A stretch of 64,000 nt of DNA from Thermomicrobiales bacterium (lineage in GTDB: Bacteria > Chloroflexota > Chloroflexia > Thermomicrobiales > UBA6265): contig JAMLHN010000024.1 in assembly GCA_023957115.1 (NCBI GenBank), positions 1-64,000 of the forward strand, written 5' to 3'. A model generated the notes under the pieces. That model saw nothing but the letters and a program-made list of their open reading frames with translations. It was not told the origin of the DNA and did not search any database. Of this stretch, positions 36,209 through 45,069 are shown piece after piece. Every line of letters begins with the position of its first letter. The stretch's first letter is position 1. A program made the position numbers and the translations under genes.

Positions 36209-37959
36209 CAGTCGCTCGCACGCCAGATTGGCAAGGAGATACTCGACGGGTGCTCGCTATCGTGGTAGATGGCCTGGGTCGAGACGACCGCGCTGGCGAG
36301 CCCTTCGGACCCGGGGCTGCCGCCGGTGTTCAGATTGCGATCCCATTGGGGGAAATCGTTGCTGGTGATCTGGATCCGGATGCGCTCGCCTGGCGCCAGT
36401 TTCGCTCCAATGGGGCCAAGCGTGATCTCATAGCGATAGATCTCGTTCGGTTCGACCAGCGAGGGATTCGACAACGAGTCGCGATAGCGGGCGCGCACGA
36501 TTCCTTCCTGGAGATTGGTCGATGCGCCACTCGCGTCGACAACGCAAAGTCGGACCGCGAAGTCGGTGTCGACCGCCGTCGTCGCTGCGTACAGGGCCGC
36601 GGATACGTCTCCAATCAGCCATGTGGGCGAGCTCAACGGCGCTGATGTGTAGACCAGGACGCCGTTATTCACCTCCCGGCTGAATTGATCGGCAGGTCCC
36701 ATTGGCGCGACGTTCTCGAAACAGCAGGAATGGCCACCGACTCCCGGATGTGGGGCGGCCGGATCGTACGTGTAGACATCCGGAATCTCATTCTCGGGAT
36801 GCGACTGGTCGAGTGTGCCATCGCCGAAGAGGGAATTCGCGCGGCCGCCCGAATGCAGATAGAACTCTGTCGGCGTCGAATCGATCGGTGGCCAATCGTC
36901 GAAATTGCGCCATTTCCCTTCGCGCAGGATGTAGAGCCGCACCGCAGGATCAGCGCCGGCGACTGGATCGGCCTTGAGCTGCCGATCGAACCACTCGACC
37001 TGCCATTCGTCGAAGGCATACGGAGTCGCAAGCTCACCGCCGGCATCGCCCAAGACCTGCCAAGGAATGTGATACCAGGGACCGATCAGCAAACGCTGGT
37101 TGGCGCGGGCATGCTCGGTACCCGCCCGGGCGCGCAACCCGGCGAAGTTCCGAACCGAACCGGTCAGAAAGACGTCGTACCACCCGGCAACATGGAGCAC
37201 CGGGACCTCGATCCGGCTGTAATCTTCATCGATGCTCCATTGCTTCCAGTAGTCGTCATAGGTCGGATGCGCGACCCAGTCATTGAAGAAGTGCGTGTCC
37301 TGATTGTTGAGGGCAGGAATATCGTCGAGTGGCAAAGACCAGTCGAGCGCCAGCGAAGCGGCAAAGCTCGCGCCAAATGCCGCGGCAGCCGCATCGTCTC
37401 CCCGCTTCTGGGCAACATTGATACCGAGACTCAACGCCCAGGAGAGCGCGAATCCCAATGCAAACGCCCCCTGATTGTAGGTCCAGCCTTCGTAATACTG
37501 GGACGCGGTAACCGACGGAATCAACGTGCCAAGCGAAGGAGGCCGCTCGATGGCGGCCAGAAGCTGGGTCGCTCCGCCATACGAGGCTCCGAACATCCCG
37601 ACCTTGCCGGTCGAGCCTTCGAGCCGGCCACACCATTCGACGGTGTCATAGCCATCCTGGGCCTCGTATTTGAACGGATAGAACTCGCCGTCGGATCGAT
37701 AGCGCCCGCGGGTATCCTGACAAACGACGATGTATCCTTGGCGCGCGTACCAGCTCGGGTGGGCATAGATCACGTTTTCCGCTTGCGTCTTGTCATATGG
37801 AATGCGGATCAGAAGCACCGGGTAGGTACCCGGCTCCTCCGGCCGGTAGACGTCGGCACGCAATATCGTTCCGTCGCGCATCTCCACGGGGACATCGAGC
37901 TCAACCTTGACTCCGGGAACCGTGATCGCCACCTGAGCGTTCTCCTGAAGTAGACCCAT
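36208..37959 (-). CDS. CocE/NonD-family (X-Pro dipeptidyl-peptidase-like) serine hydrolase
   Basis: A 583-residue alpha/beta hydrolase that probably cleaves esters, amides or N-terminal Pro peptides. The order is typical: DVPVEMRDGTILRADVYRP, CQDTRGRYRSDGEF, the nucleophile Ser126 in FGASYGGATQ, the acid Asp in HVAGWYDVF, and His in LLIGPWYH. It ends with a C-terminal jelly-roll domain (SSPTWLIGDVSAALYAAT onward). No signal peptide is visible, so it is likely cytosolic. ATG 37959 gives the usual family N-terminus; a GTG at 38004 would add 15 residues. It is the first gene of a pair with the CitE-like lyase and is divergent from the LCP gene. Confidence 0.85.
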   Translation of the reverse strand: MGLLQENAQVAITVPGVKVELDVPVEMRDGTILRADVYRPEEPGTYPVLLIRIPYDKTQAENVIYAHPSWYARQGYIVVCQDTRGRYRSDGEFYPFKYEAQDGYDTVEWCGRLEGSTGKVGMFGASYGGATQLLAAIERPPSLGTLIPSVTASQYYEGWTYNQGAFALGFALSWALSLGINVAQKRGDDAAAAAFGASFAASLALDWSLPLDDIPALNNQDTHFFNDWVAHPTYDDYWKQWSIDEDYSRIEVPVLHVAGWYDVFLTGSVRNFAGLRARAGTEHARANQRLLIGPWYHIPWQVLGDAGGELATPYAFDEWQVEWFDRQLKADPVAGADPAVRLYILREGKWRNFDDWPPIDSTPTEFYLHSGGRANSLFGDGTLDQSHPENEIPDVYTYDPAAPHPGVGGHSCCFENVAPMGPADQFSREVNNGVLVYTSAPLSSPTWLIGDVSAALYAATTAVDTDFAVRLCVVDASGASTNLQEGIVRARYRDSLSNPSLVEPNEIYRYEITLGPIGAKLAPGERIRIQITSNDFPQWDRNLNTGGSPGSEGLASAVVSTQAIYHDSEHPSSISLPIWRASD

Positions 37960-38142
37960 CCGCGCACCGCTGCGCAGGTCGAATGTTCGGCAGCATACGT
38001 CCACCCACCGAGCGGGTCAATTGGCCAACGCCGAACGTGAGGAATGGCATAAGTACAATTGCCGCGTATGCTTCGTGGTCAGGATAAGACGACGATCATG
38101 ATGAATCTGAGATTCGGCTAACCGCTTACATTCAGGCACCGA

Positions 38143-39426
38143 ATGAATCCAGCGCTTCCAGAGCAACCATCACCGCCGCCGACTCGCCCAGCTCGTCTGG
38201 GATTCTTGAGCAACCGGCGACGCAAGGCGGCAGCGGCGCTCCTGGTGATTCTGTCGCTGCTCGCCATCGTGCTCGCGGTGCAGAGTTGGCGCGTGTTGAG
38301 CGCGATCGTTCAGGTGGAGCAATCTGCCGTTGTTCCACTTCCCCCAAGTGATTTGGCGCTGGGAACTCCAGCCACAGCGGGTCCTCCCCATTCGATGGGA
38401 ACTCCGATGACAGCTGCCTCCCCCATCACTCCAACTGGGGGGACCAGCGGAGATGTGGCCGGAGCGACGACGTCGCCGGTAGCCACCAAGGGATCGACGG
38501 AGACGCCCAAGCCACCGGACAAACCATCCGAGCTGGACGTCGCCCGGCAATTGGTCGATGCCGGTATCGGCGGCGGCGATCCCGGAGACTCCGATATCTG
38601 GGAGGGAAAGACTTCCCTTACGATTCTCGTGCTCGGCGTCGACCGGCGGGCAGATGGCGGTGACCAGAATGCGGACGTCATCATCATCGCCCGTCTCGAC
38701 TTGGTGAATCACCGTCTTGCCGGTGTCAGCTTGCCCCGGGACCTGCTTGTCGACATCCCCGGAGTTGGGGAGGACAAAATCAACGGATCGTACAACCACG
38801 GCGTGCTCGCCAGTCCGGACGATCCGGTGGCCGGTGTGGCAAAAGTGCGGGACACGGTCGAAGCGCTCTTTGGCATCCCGATCGATGGATATGTGCTGGT
38901 CGACTTTTCAGGATTCAGCGATGTGGTCGATGCCATGGGCGGTATCGTGGTCGATGTGCCGTACGAGCTGACGGACAATGAGTATCCAACCGAGGACTAC
39001 GGCATCCAGACGATCCATTTCGAGGCAGGGGTGCAGGAGATGGACGGCGAGCAGGCGCTGATCTATGTGCGAACTCGGCATGCCGATAGTGATGATGCCC
39101 GCCGCGTGCGACAGCTCGATGTGATTCGAGCGATTTTCAGTAAGGGTAAGTCGATCGAATCGATCGCCAATGCCGACGAGATCATTCTTTCGGCCGGCAA
39201 GGCAATCCAGACCAGCTTCGATCTGGAAGAGCAGCTAACCCTGGCGAGAATTGCCTACCAGATGAGCGACCGTGACATCCAGCTCGTCACGCTCGGAGAG
39301 CCGATCCTGGAATCGGGCTGGAGCGACGATGGCCTCTGGATCTACACCGGCGACCCCGAGGCGATCAAGGCCTTTGTCCTGGATGCGATCGACACCAATC
39401 AGATGGCGACGCCGGCGGCGAGTTAG
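38143..39426 (+). CDS. LytR-CpsA-Psr (LCP) family cell-wall ligase
   Basis: LCP proteins transfer polymers from undecaprenyl carriers to peptidoglycan, and some process exopolysaccharide. The 427-residue protein has a short cytosolic N-terminus with an arginine cluster, one TM helix at about 28-48 and a Pro/Thr/Gly-rich linker at about 65-130. The LCP domain opens SLTILVLGVDRRADGG and continues RLAGVSLPRDLLVDIPG, EDKINGSYNHG and QALIYVRTRHADSDDARRVRQ. These Arg and Asp residues bind the pyrophosphate. The linker probably spans part of the wall. The stop codon falls in a TTAGGAGCTGGGA word that continues into repeats. Confidence 0.9.
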   Translation: MNPALPEQPSPPPTRPARLGFLSNRRRKAAAALLVILSLLAIVLAVQSWRVLSAIVQVEQSAVVPLPPSDLALGTPATAGPPHSMGTPMTAASPITPTGGTSGDVAGATTSPVATKGSTETPKPPDKPSELDVARQLVDAGIGGGDPGDSDIWEGKTSLTILVLGVDRRADGGDQNADVIIIARLDLVNHRLAGVSLPRDLLVDIPGVGEDKINGSYNHGVLASPDDPVAGVAKVRDTVEALFGIPIDGYVLVDFSGFSDVVDAMGGIVVDVPYELTDNEYPTEDYGIQTIHFEAGVQEMDGEQALIYVRTRHADSDDARRVRQLDVIRAIFSKGKSIESIANADEIILSAGKAIQTSFDLEEQLTLARIAYQMSDRDIQLVTLGEPILESGWSDDGLWIYTGDPEAIKAFVLDAIDTNQMATPAAS

Positions 39427-39447
39427 GAGCTGGGACGTGCTTGAAAC

Positions 39448-39475
39448 GGTCCTGAGCCCCGGGTCCTGGGTCCTG
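39448..39475. repeat. Short tandem repeat, four 7-bp units GGTCCTG, after the LCP gene
   Basis: GGTCCTG, AGCCCCG (degenerate), GGTCCTG, GGTCCTG begin 22 bp after the stop codon. The same GTCCTG core occurs after rpmF and after the SepIVA-like gene. Confidence 0.75.
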
Positions 39476-39776
39476 CGACGGTCCAGGGAAGATGGCAGCG
39501 GTCACGGGTGACATTGTTGTCGTCGCCCGGCTTAGAGCAGGTTGCGGATACGTCTGGACAACGGATTCTCGACGTTCGGATAAAACGACTCCGTGCTGTC
39601 GCGTACGTACGCGCTGGAGGGGTATTAGCCCAGCGTTTCAACGTTGGGAACGTAGCCATGTGATGTCACTACGTCCCCCCCAAGGGGGATCCAACGTGGT
39701 TACCAGTTGAGCTTCGGGAATCACAGAGCGCCGCCATCGATGGCGACCCGGAGCTGGGACGCATCAGATGAGCGGC
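39476..39776. other. Gene-free stretch with a palindrome and two hairpins between convergent genes
   Basis: No coding region is supported here. CGCGTACGTACGCG (39600-39613) is a perfect 14-bp palindrome. CCCAGCGT-TTCA-ACGTTGGG (39629-39648) is an eight-base-pair hairpin with one G-U pair. CCCCC-CAA-GGGGG (39676-39688) is a third stem. The stretch separates the ends of the LCP and rnz genes. It may hold terminators or a small RNA; nothing further can be assigned. Confidence 0.5.
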
Positions 39777-40700
39777 TCAGGGGTGGATTCTCTCGTCCTC
39801 GAACGCGATCGTTGTCTGAAGGCCCGAGTATCCGATAGTGGTTCGGGGAAAGACGTCCCGCGCCTTGTCAACGAAGGCGTCAGGGTCGTCCATTGCCGGG
39901 CTGAAGTGCGTCAGCCAGAGCGCGCCGGCGTCACTCTCACGCGCAATCGTGGCGGCTTCCCGGAAGGTCATATGCGTCTTTTGAATCGCCTTTTCCCGAT
40001 CCGCGTCATCTCCGTAAGTTCCTTCGCAGACCAGAAGATCGACCCGTTGCAAGAGCGCGGGCATCTCGGGTACCGGGCGTGTATCGGTCACGAATCCGAG
40101 CGAGACGCCGCGGCGCTCGGGTCCCTGAAATTCCGTTCCATCGAAGCGTCGTCCATCCCATTCCACCGATTCGCCCCGCTGGAGACGCGACCAGAGCTGC
40201 ACCGGCAGCCCGGCCGCTCGGGCGCGTTCGGCATCGAACCGTGGCTCCCGGCTCCGGTCGACCCGATAGAAGAAGCAGTGATCGCGATGGTCGGCTTGTC
40301 CCACGCTCAGGTCGATTTCGGCCGGTAACCGCAACCGCTCATCAGCTTCGATTTCATGGACCAGTACTTCGAAGGGCAACCCTGGGACGACGACGGTCAA
40401 TGCCTGGGCAACCACCATCGTTCCCGGGGGACCATAGATCGTCAGCGGCTCCGTGCGCCCCGCATTGCCAACCGAAAAGAGCACACCGGTCAACCCCATG
40501 ACATGATCGGCATGCAAATGGCTCAGCACGATCGACGACAGGCGTTTGAATCCCCACCCGAGGTGACGCATGGGAACCTGCGTGCCTTCTCCACAATCGA
40601 ACAGCGTCATCTCCGATTGACAGCGAATCAGCAGGCTGGAGAGCCAGCGATTCGGCAAGGGCATCATTCCGCCGGTTCCGAGCAACAGACAGTCGATCAT
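39777..40700 (-). CDS. rnz: Ribonuclease Z
   Basis: RNase Z removes the 3' trailer from tRNA precursors. The 307-residue metallo-beta-lactamase-fold enzyme has the zinc motif VLSHLHADHVMGL at about 58-70, LFDCGEGTQVPMRH before it, and SLGFVTDTRP and LVCEGTYGDD further on. The last ligand block is WLTHFSPAMDDP. The flexible arm typical of the short tRNase Z form seems to fall in the CFFYRVDRSREPRFDAERA region. It is divergent from the aminotransferase gene. Confidence 0.93.
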   Translation of the reverse strand: MIDCLLLGTGGMMPLPNRWLSSLLIRCQSEMTLFDCGEGTQVPMRHLGWGFKRLSSIVLSHLHADHVMGLTGVLFSVGNAGRTEPLTIYGPPGTMVVAQALTVVVPGLPFEVLVHEIEADERLRLPAEIDLSVGQADHRDHCFFYRVDRSREPRFDAERARAAGLPVQLWSRLQRGESVEWDGRRFDGTEFQGPERRGVSLGFVTDTRPVPEMPALLQRVDLLVCEGTYGDDADREKAIQKTHMTFREAATIARESDAGALWLTHFSPAMDDPDAFVDKARDVFPRTTIGYSGLQTTIAFEDERIHP

Positions 40701-40771
40701 TCGCCGGCGCTCCGAATCACGTAGGATTGGCAGATCGAACTCCGAACCAACCCGGAAAGGATGCGCGCTCG

Positions 40772-41968
40772 ATGCCCGAGTTGTTCTCTGCCGAAGAAGT
40801 CGCCCGCTTTCGGAGCGAAACGCCCGGGTGCGCGCATGTGGTGCATTTCAATCATTCCGGGTCCTCGTTGATGCCGCAGGCCGTGATCGACGCGGTGGTC
40901 GATCATACGGTGCTGGAGGGTGAGATCGGTGGGTACGAGGCCGAAGCCGCGGCCGAAGAACGCTATCTTCGCGTCTACGACTCGGTCGCAAACCTGCTGA
41001 ACGCTTCTCCCGGTGAGGTTGCGCTCGTCGAGAATGCTACCCGCGCCTGGGACATGGCGTTCTACGCCATCCCGTTCAATCCGGGCGATCGTATCCTGAC
41101 GTCGGTGTCCGAGTACGCGAGCAATGTTATCGCCTTCCTGCAGATCGCCAAACGCGGCGTAACAGTCGAGGTTGTCCCGAATGACGAACATGGACAGATC
41201 TCCATCGAAGCGTTGGGCGCCATGCTCGACTCGACGGTCAGGCTTGTCTCCTTGACCCATATGCCAACCAATGGCGGATTGCTCCAGCCAGCCGCGACGG
41301 TTGGCGCACTGGCTCGAGAGAACGGCTCGTATTTTCTGCTCGACGCATGCCAATCGGCAGGGCAGACGCCACTCGACGTGGAGGAGCTGAAGTGCGATTT
41401 CCTTTCCGCCACCAGCCGAAAGTTCCTGCGCGGTCCGCGGGGAGTCGGGTTTCTGTATGTGCGCGACGAGGTCATCGAACAGCTCGAACCACCGATGCTC
41501 GATCTCCACGCGGCGGAATGGACCGCGGCAGATGGCTACCGCATTCGCTCGGACGCCCGCCGGTTCGAGAACTGGGAAAAGAACTACGCCAATCATCTTG
41601 GGATGGGCGTGGCCATCGACTACGCCATCGAGGCGGGCATCGACCGCGTTTGGGTCCAGATCGAACGCAATGCGGCGCGGCTGCGGGAACGGCTCTCCAG
41701 CATCCCGGGCGTCTCCGTGCGCGACCTCGGTGAGGTGAAAGGTGGGATCGTGACGTTTGAGGTCGCGGGAGTTGCTCCAGGTGAGATCAGCAAACGCCTG
41801 CGCGACGGCTGGAAGATCAACACCTCGGGCGCCGGGGTATCGAGCACGCGATTCGATATGGAGGCGCGTGGCATCGAGAACATGGTCCGCTCATCGACGC
41901 ATTACTTCACGACCGACGAGGAGATCGACGTGATGGCAAATGCGGTCGAACAGATCGCGCGTTCATGA
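40772..41968 (+). CDS. Class V aminotransferase (cysteine-desulfurase-like PLP enzyme)
   Basis: A 398-residue fold-type I PLP enzyme. Blocks include HFNHSGSSLMPQAVIDAV, LVENATRAWDMAFY, SLTHMPTNGG, FLLDACQSAGQTPLDV (Asp and Gln near the cofactor) and the PLP lysine in SATSRKFLRGPRGVGFLYV. It lacks the mobile Cys loop typical of IscS/NifS, so it is more likely an isopenicillin-epimerase-like or other class V enzyme than a sulfur donor. The start is ATG 40772 with AAAGGA upstream; a start at 40727 has less support. Its stop overlaps the Nudix gene by 4 bp. Confidence 0.82.
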   Translation: MPELFSAEEVARFRSETPGCAHVVHFNHSGSSLMPQAVIDAVVDHTVLEGEIGGYEAEAAAEERYLRVYDSVANLLNASPGEVALVENATRAWDMAFYAIPFNPGDRILTSVSEYASNVIAFLQIAKRGVTVEVVPNDEHGQISIEALGAMLDSTVRLVSLTHMPTNGGLLQPAATVGALARENGSYFLLDACQSAGQTPLDVEELKCDFLSATSRKFLRGPRGVGFLYVRDEVIEQLEPPMLDLHAAEWTAADGYRIRSDARRFENWEKNYANHLGMGVAIDYAIEAGIDRVWVQIERNAARLRERLSSIPGVSVRDLGEVKGGIVTFEVAGVAPGEISKRLRDGWKINTSGAGVSSTRFDMEARGIENMVRSSTHYFTTDEEIDVMANAVEQIARS

Positions 41969-42420
41969 GCCTGCCCGTCAAACGCAAGGCGTTCGCCTAT
42001 ATCGTGCGCGATCGCAGACTCGTCGTACTCATCCATCCGGGACACCCGGAGGCGGGCATCCAGGTACCGGCAGGCACCATGCGCGACGGTGAATCTCCCG
42101 AAGAAGCAGTGATTCGCGAGGCAACAGAAGAGACCGGGTTGTCCGGCCTCGAGCCGGTCCGACTCCTTGGGGTTGCACGACGAGATATGTCCGACTTCGG
42201 CCGCGATGAGATCCATGAGCGGCACTTTTTCCAACTGAGCTGCGACGGGCCGGTACCTGAATCCTGGCGGAGCTATGAGCATGACCCGGCAGACGGCGGA
42301 CCGCCGATTGCGTTTGATTTCCGCTGGGCGCCGCTCGACAACCTGCCGCCGCTCGTCGCCGGCCACGATCGATTCGTGCCTGTACTGCTGCGTTTACTCG
42401 AAGCGGATGAGCGCAGCTAA
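41965..42420 (+). CDS. Nudix hydrolase
   Basis: A 151-residue protein with an intact Nudix box: G-x5-E-x7-REATEETGL within GTMRDGESPEEAVIREATEE (about 38-57) and following residues. Nudix enzymes hydrolyse nucleoside diphosphates linked to other groups. The substrate is not evident; the ending FDFRWAPLDNLPPL is common in a broad subfamily. It is translationally coupled to the aminotransferase gene by an ATGA overlap, so they may work on related metabolites. Its end overlaps the convergent GT2 gene by 4 bp. Confidence 0.88.
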   Translation: MSLPVKRKAFAYIVRDRRLVVLIHPGHPEAGIQVPAGTMRDGESPEEAVIREATEETGLSGLEPVRLLGVARRDMSDFGRDEIHERHFFQLSCDGPVPESWRSYEHDPADGGPPIAFDFRWAPLDNLPPLVAGHDRFVPVLLRLLEADERS

Positions 42421-43169
42421 AAGCGTCCCAATACCCGTTCGATTTTGAGCTTCCAGACGACCAGCATCGCCTCGAAAACGATACGCCGCGAAAGCTTCGA
42501 CTTCCCTGCCACCCGATCGACGAAGCGAATGGGTACCTCGATGACGCGGAATCCGTTGAGCATGGTCTTGTAGGTCGTTTCGATCTGGAAGACGTAGCCG
42601 TCGGACTCGATCTCATCGATATCGAGGGCTTCCAATGCCGGTCGTCGATAGACCTTGAATCCGCCGGTCAGGTCCTGGATGGGGACGCCGAGCACGACCC
42701 TGGCGTACCGTCCCCCAATGCGGCTGATCATCCGGCGATGCATCGGCCAGCCCTGCGTATCACCACCATCGACATACCGCGAGCCGAGTACCAGGTCGGC
42801 ATGTTTTGTGGCGTCCACGAGTCTGGCAAGATCGGCCGGATCGTGTGAGAGATCGGCATCCATGGTGGCGATCAGGTCGGCTCTGGAACGTAAGGCAAGC
42901 CTGAATCCCGCCACATAGGCGCGACCGATACCTTCCTTCTTCGGCCGTACCAGCAGCTCGATTCGTCCTGGATTGACGGTCCTGAGCCCCTCGACGATAT
43001 TGGCTGTTCCGTCGGGCGAAGAATCGTCGACCACAAGCATGCGGTACTGTGGTCCAAGCGCCAGGACGCGCTCGATCACAATCGGGATCGAATCAGCTTC
43101 GTTGTACGTCGGAACGATAACCGTGACGGCTGGCGTAGCTGCCGCGGACGACATCTCGTCCGCGTTCAT
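42417..43169 (-). CDS. GT2-family glycosyltransferase, polyprenol-phosphate mannosyltransferase-like
   Basis: A 250-residue family 2 glycosyltransferase that fits DPM1-type enzymes making polyprenyl-phosphate-mannose or -glucose. Motifs: TVIVPTYNEADSIPIVIERV, LVVDDSSPDGTANIVEG, the metal-binding DXD in ATMDADLSHDP and the QDLTGGFKVYRR acceptor loop. The C-terminus ends in a hydrophobic-amphipathic stretch without clear TM helices, matching the soluble DPM1 form. It is the last gene of a minus-strand run below murA and the receiver protein. Confidence 0.88.
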   Translation of the reverse strand: MNADEMSSAAATPAVTVIVPTYNEADSIPIVIERVLALGPQYRMLVVDDSSPDGTANIVEGLRTVNPGRIELLVRPKKEGIGRAYVAGFRLALRSRADLIATMDADLSHDPADLARLVDATKHADLVLGSRYVDGGDTQGWPMHRRMISRIGGRYARVVLGVPIQDLTGGFKVYRRPALEALDIDEIESDGYVFQIETTYKTMLNGFRVIEVPIRFVDRVAGKSKLSRRIVFEAMLVVWKLKIERVLGRF

Positions 43170-43190
43170 CGTCGTTCACCGATCACGCCC

Positions 43191-43592
43191 TCAGGCATCG
43201 GCGAGTTCTTCACCGGCCTCGCTCTTGCGGCGCGAGAGATGAAATGCGACCTGGGCAAGCAACGCATCGATATCGAACGGTTTCGCCAGCGCGGCATCCG
43301 CATCGGCCAGCTCTTCCGACTGGCTTCGGAGTGTTCGCCCGGCCGACATGGCCACGATCGGAACATCGGCGGTTTCCGGATCACTCTTCAAACGCCGAAT
43401 TGCGGTCGTGCCATCGACCGCTGGCAGCATGATGTCCATGAGAATGAGGTCGGGATTCCAGTCGCGCGCAAGCATCAATCCTTGCGCTCCGTCGCGGGCA
43501 ATGGCGACGGTATACCCCTCACCTGCCAGCACGGCTTCGATCAGATCGGCAACAGATGGCTCGTCTTCGACCACCAGAATACGTTGCGGCAA
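43191..43592 (-). CDS. Stand-alone response-regulator receiver protein
   Basis: A 133-residue CheY-like protein with no output domain. The acidic pocket (VVEDEPS), phospho-acceptor Asp in LILMDIMLPAVDG, switch Ser in VAMSAG and Lys in LAKPFD are all present. The final 20 residues (HLSRRKSEAGEELADA) are polar. No histidine kinase is in the window, so its partner is unknown. It lies 31 bp after murA and 21 bp before the glycosyltransferase, suggesting co-transcription; a link to envelope growth is inference. Confidence 0.9.
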   Translation of the reverse strand: MPQRILVVEDEPSVADLIEAVLAGEGYTVAIARDGAQGLMLARDWNPDLILMDIMLPAVDGTTAIRRLKSDPETADVPIVAMSAGRTLRSQSEELADADAALAKPFDIDALLAQVAFHLSRRKSEAGEELADA

Positions 43593-43623
43593 CGCTTACC
43601 CCTGCCTTCGGCCCGACCGTGCG

Positions 43624-44973
43624 TCAGTCGAGCGTGACTTCGTCGATATCCGCCCCCAGCGCCTGAAGCTTCGGCACCAGGCGCTCGTACCCGCGGTCGA
43701 TATGATAGATATCACGAACCTCGGTCTCACCGGACGCGATCAGGCCGGCAAGCACCATGCCTGCGCCGGCTCGGATATCCAGGCAGCGCACGGTGGCGCC
43801 GGTCAACGGCGTCGGGCCATAGATTACCGCCTCGGTCCCGTAGCGATCGGGGGCGAGTTTTTCGACTTCGATCCTGGCGCCAAGCGCCACGAGCTCATCG
43901 GTATAGCGAAGACGATCCTCGAACACCCGCTCCTTGAGCTTGGAAACGCCGTTGGCCTGGGTCATCAACACGGCAAACGCCGCCTGCAGATCCGTCGGGA
44001 ACCCTGGGTACGGCATCGTCTGGATTTCGACCGCATGGAACTCCTGATCGCCACGCACCAGCATCGACCCGGGTCGAGCCCAGATCTCAGCGCCGGCTTC
44101 TTCCAATTTGGCGCGAACGGGCAGCATGTCCGGCTCGTTGATGTTGTTCAGCTGTACCTCGCCGCCAGTAACTGCGGCCGCAATGGCATAGGTACCGGCT
44201 TCGAGACGGTCCGGGAGGATCGTTTCAGAAACGCCGTGGAGTCGATCGACGCCTTCGACCGTAATATTGGGCGAGCCAAGACCGGTGATTCGCGCTCCCA
44301 TCCGGTTGAGCATGTTCCCCAACGCAACGATCTCCGGCTCACAGGAGGCATTGACAATCGTCGTGCGTCCGCTGGCCAACGTCGCAGCCATGAGAAGGTT
44401 CTCGGTGCCGGTGTGACTAGGATAGTCCATGTAGATCGCGGCGCCACGAAGCCCCTGACCACCCGTTTCACCTGAGATGAATTGCTCGTCAGCATCGATT
44501 TTTACGCCCATCTGCCGAAAACCGCGCACGTCGACATCGACCGGGCGAACGCCCAGTTGACACCCACCAGGCGTCGACGCGCTCATCTGGCCGCAACGCG
44601 CCAGGAGTGGCCCGGCCACCAGAAAGGAGGCCCGCATCTTTGCCATCAGGTCCTGGGGCGTATCGGTCGTCGCAATCTTCGACGCGTGGACGGTGACCCG
44701 GTGGCGGTCGGGTTCGTAGCTGACCTCGGCGCCCAATGACGAAAGCAGTGTGGTCATGGTGCGCATGTCGGAGAGCGTGGGAACGTTGTTCAGAACGCAT
44801 GGTTCCGAGGTCAGCAAGGTGGCGGCCAACAACGGGAGCGCAGCATTCTTGGCGCCGCCGATGGTGACTTCGCCGCGCAGGGGCATACCGCCGCGAATGC
44901 GAAGCGCCCGCCGCTTCTCGAGCGGTTCGGGCGCCACCGTGGACATGGTTGTTCGTAACAGTGTGGGGCTCAT
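43624..44973 (-). CDS. murA: UDP-N-acetylglucosamine 1-carboxyvinyltransferase
   Basis: MurA makes the first committed peptidoglycan precursor by adding enolpyruvate to UDP-GlcNAc; it is the fosfomycin target. The 449-residue protein has RIRGGMPLRGEVTIGGAKNA, the flexible loop with the reactive Cys in TPGGCQLGVRPVDVDVRG, and LDIRAGAGMVLAGL near the C-terminus. Cys, not Asp, in the loop implies fosfomycin sensitivity, as known for the family. It follows atpC by about 96 bp on the same strand, an arrangement seen in several Gram-positive and Chloroflexota genomes. GGAAAG upstream supports the start at 44973; ATG 44946 is an alternative. Confidence 0.95.
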   Translation of the reverse strand: MSPTLLRTTMSTVAPEPLEKRRALRIRGGMPLRGEVTIGGAKNAALPLLAATLLTSEPCVLNNVPTLSDMRTMTTLLSSLGAEVSYEPDRHRVTVHASKIATTDTPQDLMAKMRASFLVAGPLLARCGQMSASTPGGCQLGVRPVDVDVRGFRQMGVKIDADEQFISGETGGQGLRGAAIYMDYPSHTGTENLLMAATLASGRTTIVNASCEPEIVALGNMLNRMGARITGLGSPNITVEGVDRLHGVSETILPDRLEAGTYAIAAAVTGGEVQLNNINEPDMLPVRAKLEEAGAEIWARPGSMLVRGDQEFHAVEIQTMPYPGFPTDLQAAFAVLMTQANGVSKLKERVFEDRLRYTDELVALGARIEVEKLAPDRYGTEAVIYGPTPLTGATVRCLDIRAGAGMVLAGLIASGETEVRDIYHIDRGYERLVPKLQALGADIDEVTLD

Positions 44974-45069
44974 CGAGCAGCTTTCCGGTGGGTGCAGATC
45001 AATCGCACGCCGAAACGGCGATCATACGCTCGTTCCGGTTTCTCGCTGCAACTATACCCGCAATGTTCC

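Noticed and set aside
39476..39776. tRNA gene in the LCP-rnz spacer
   Set aside because: No T-loop GTTCRA motif or acceptor-stem complementarity was found.
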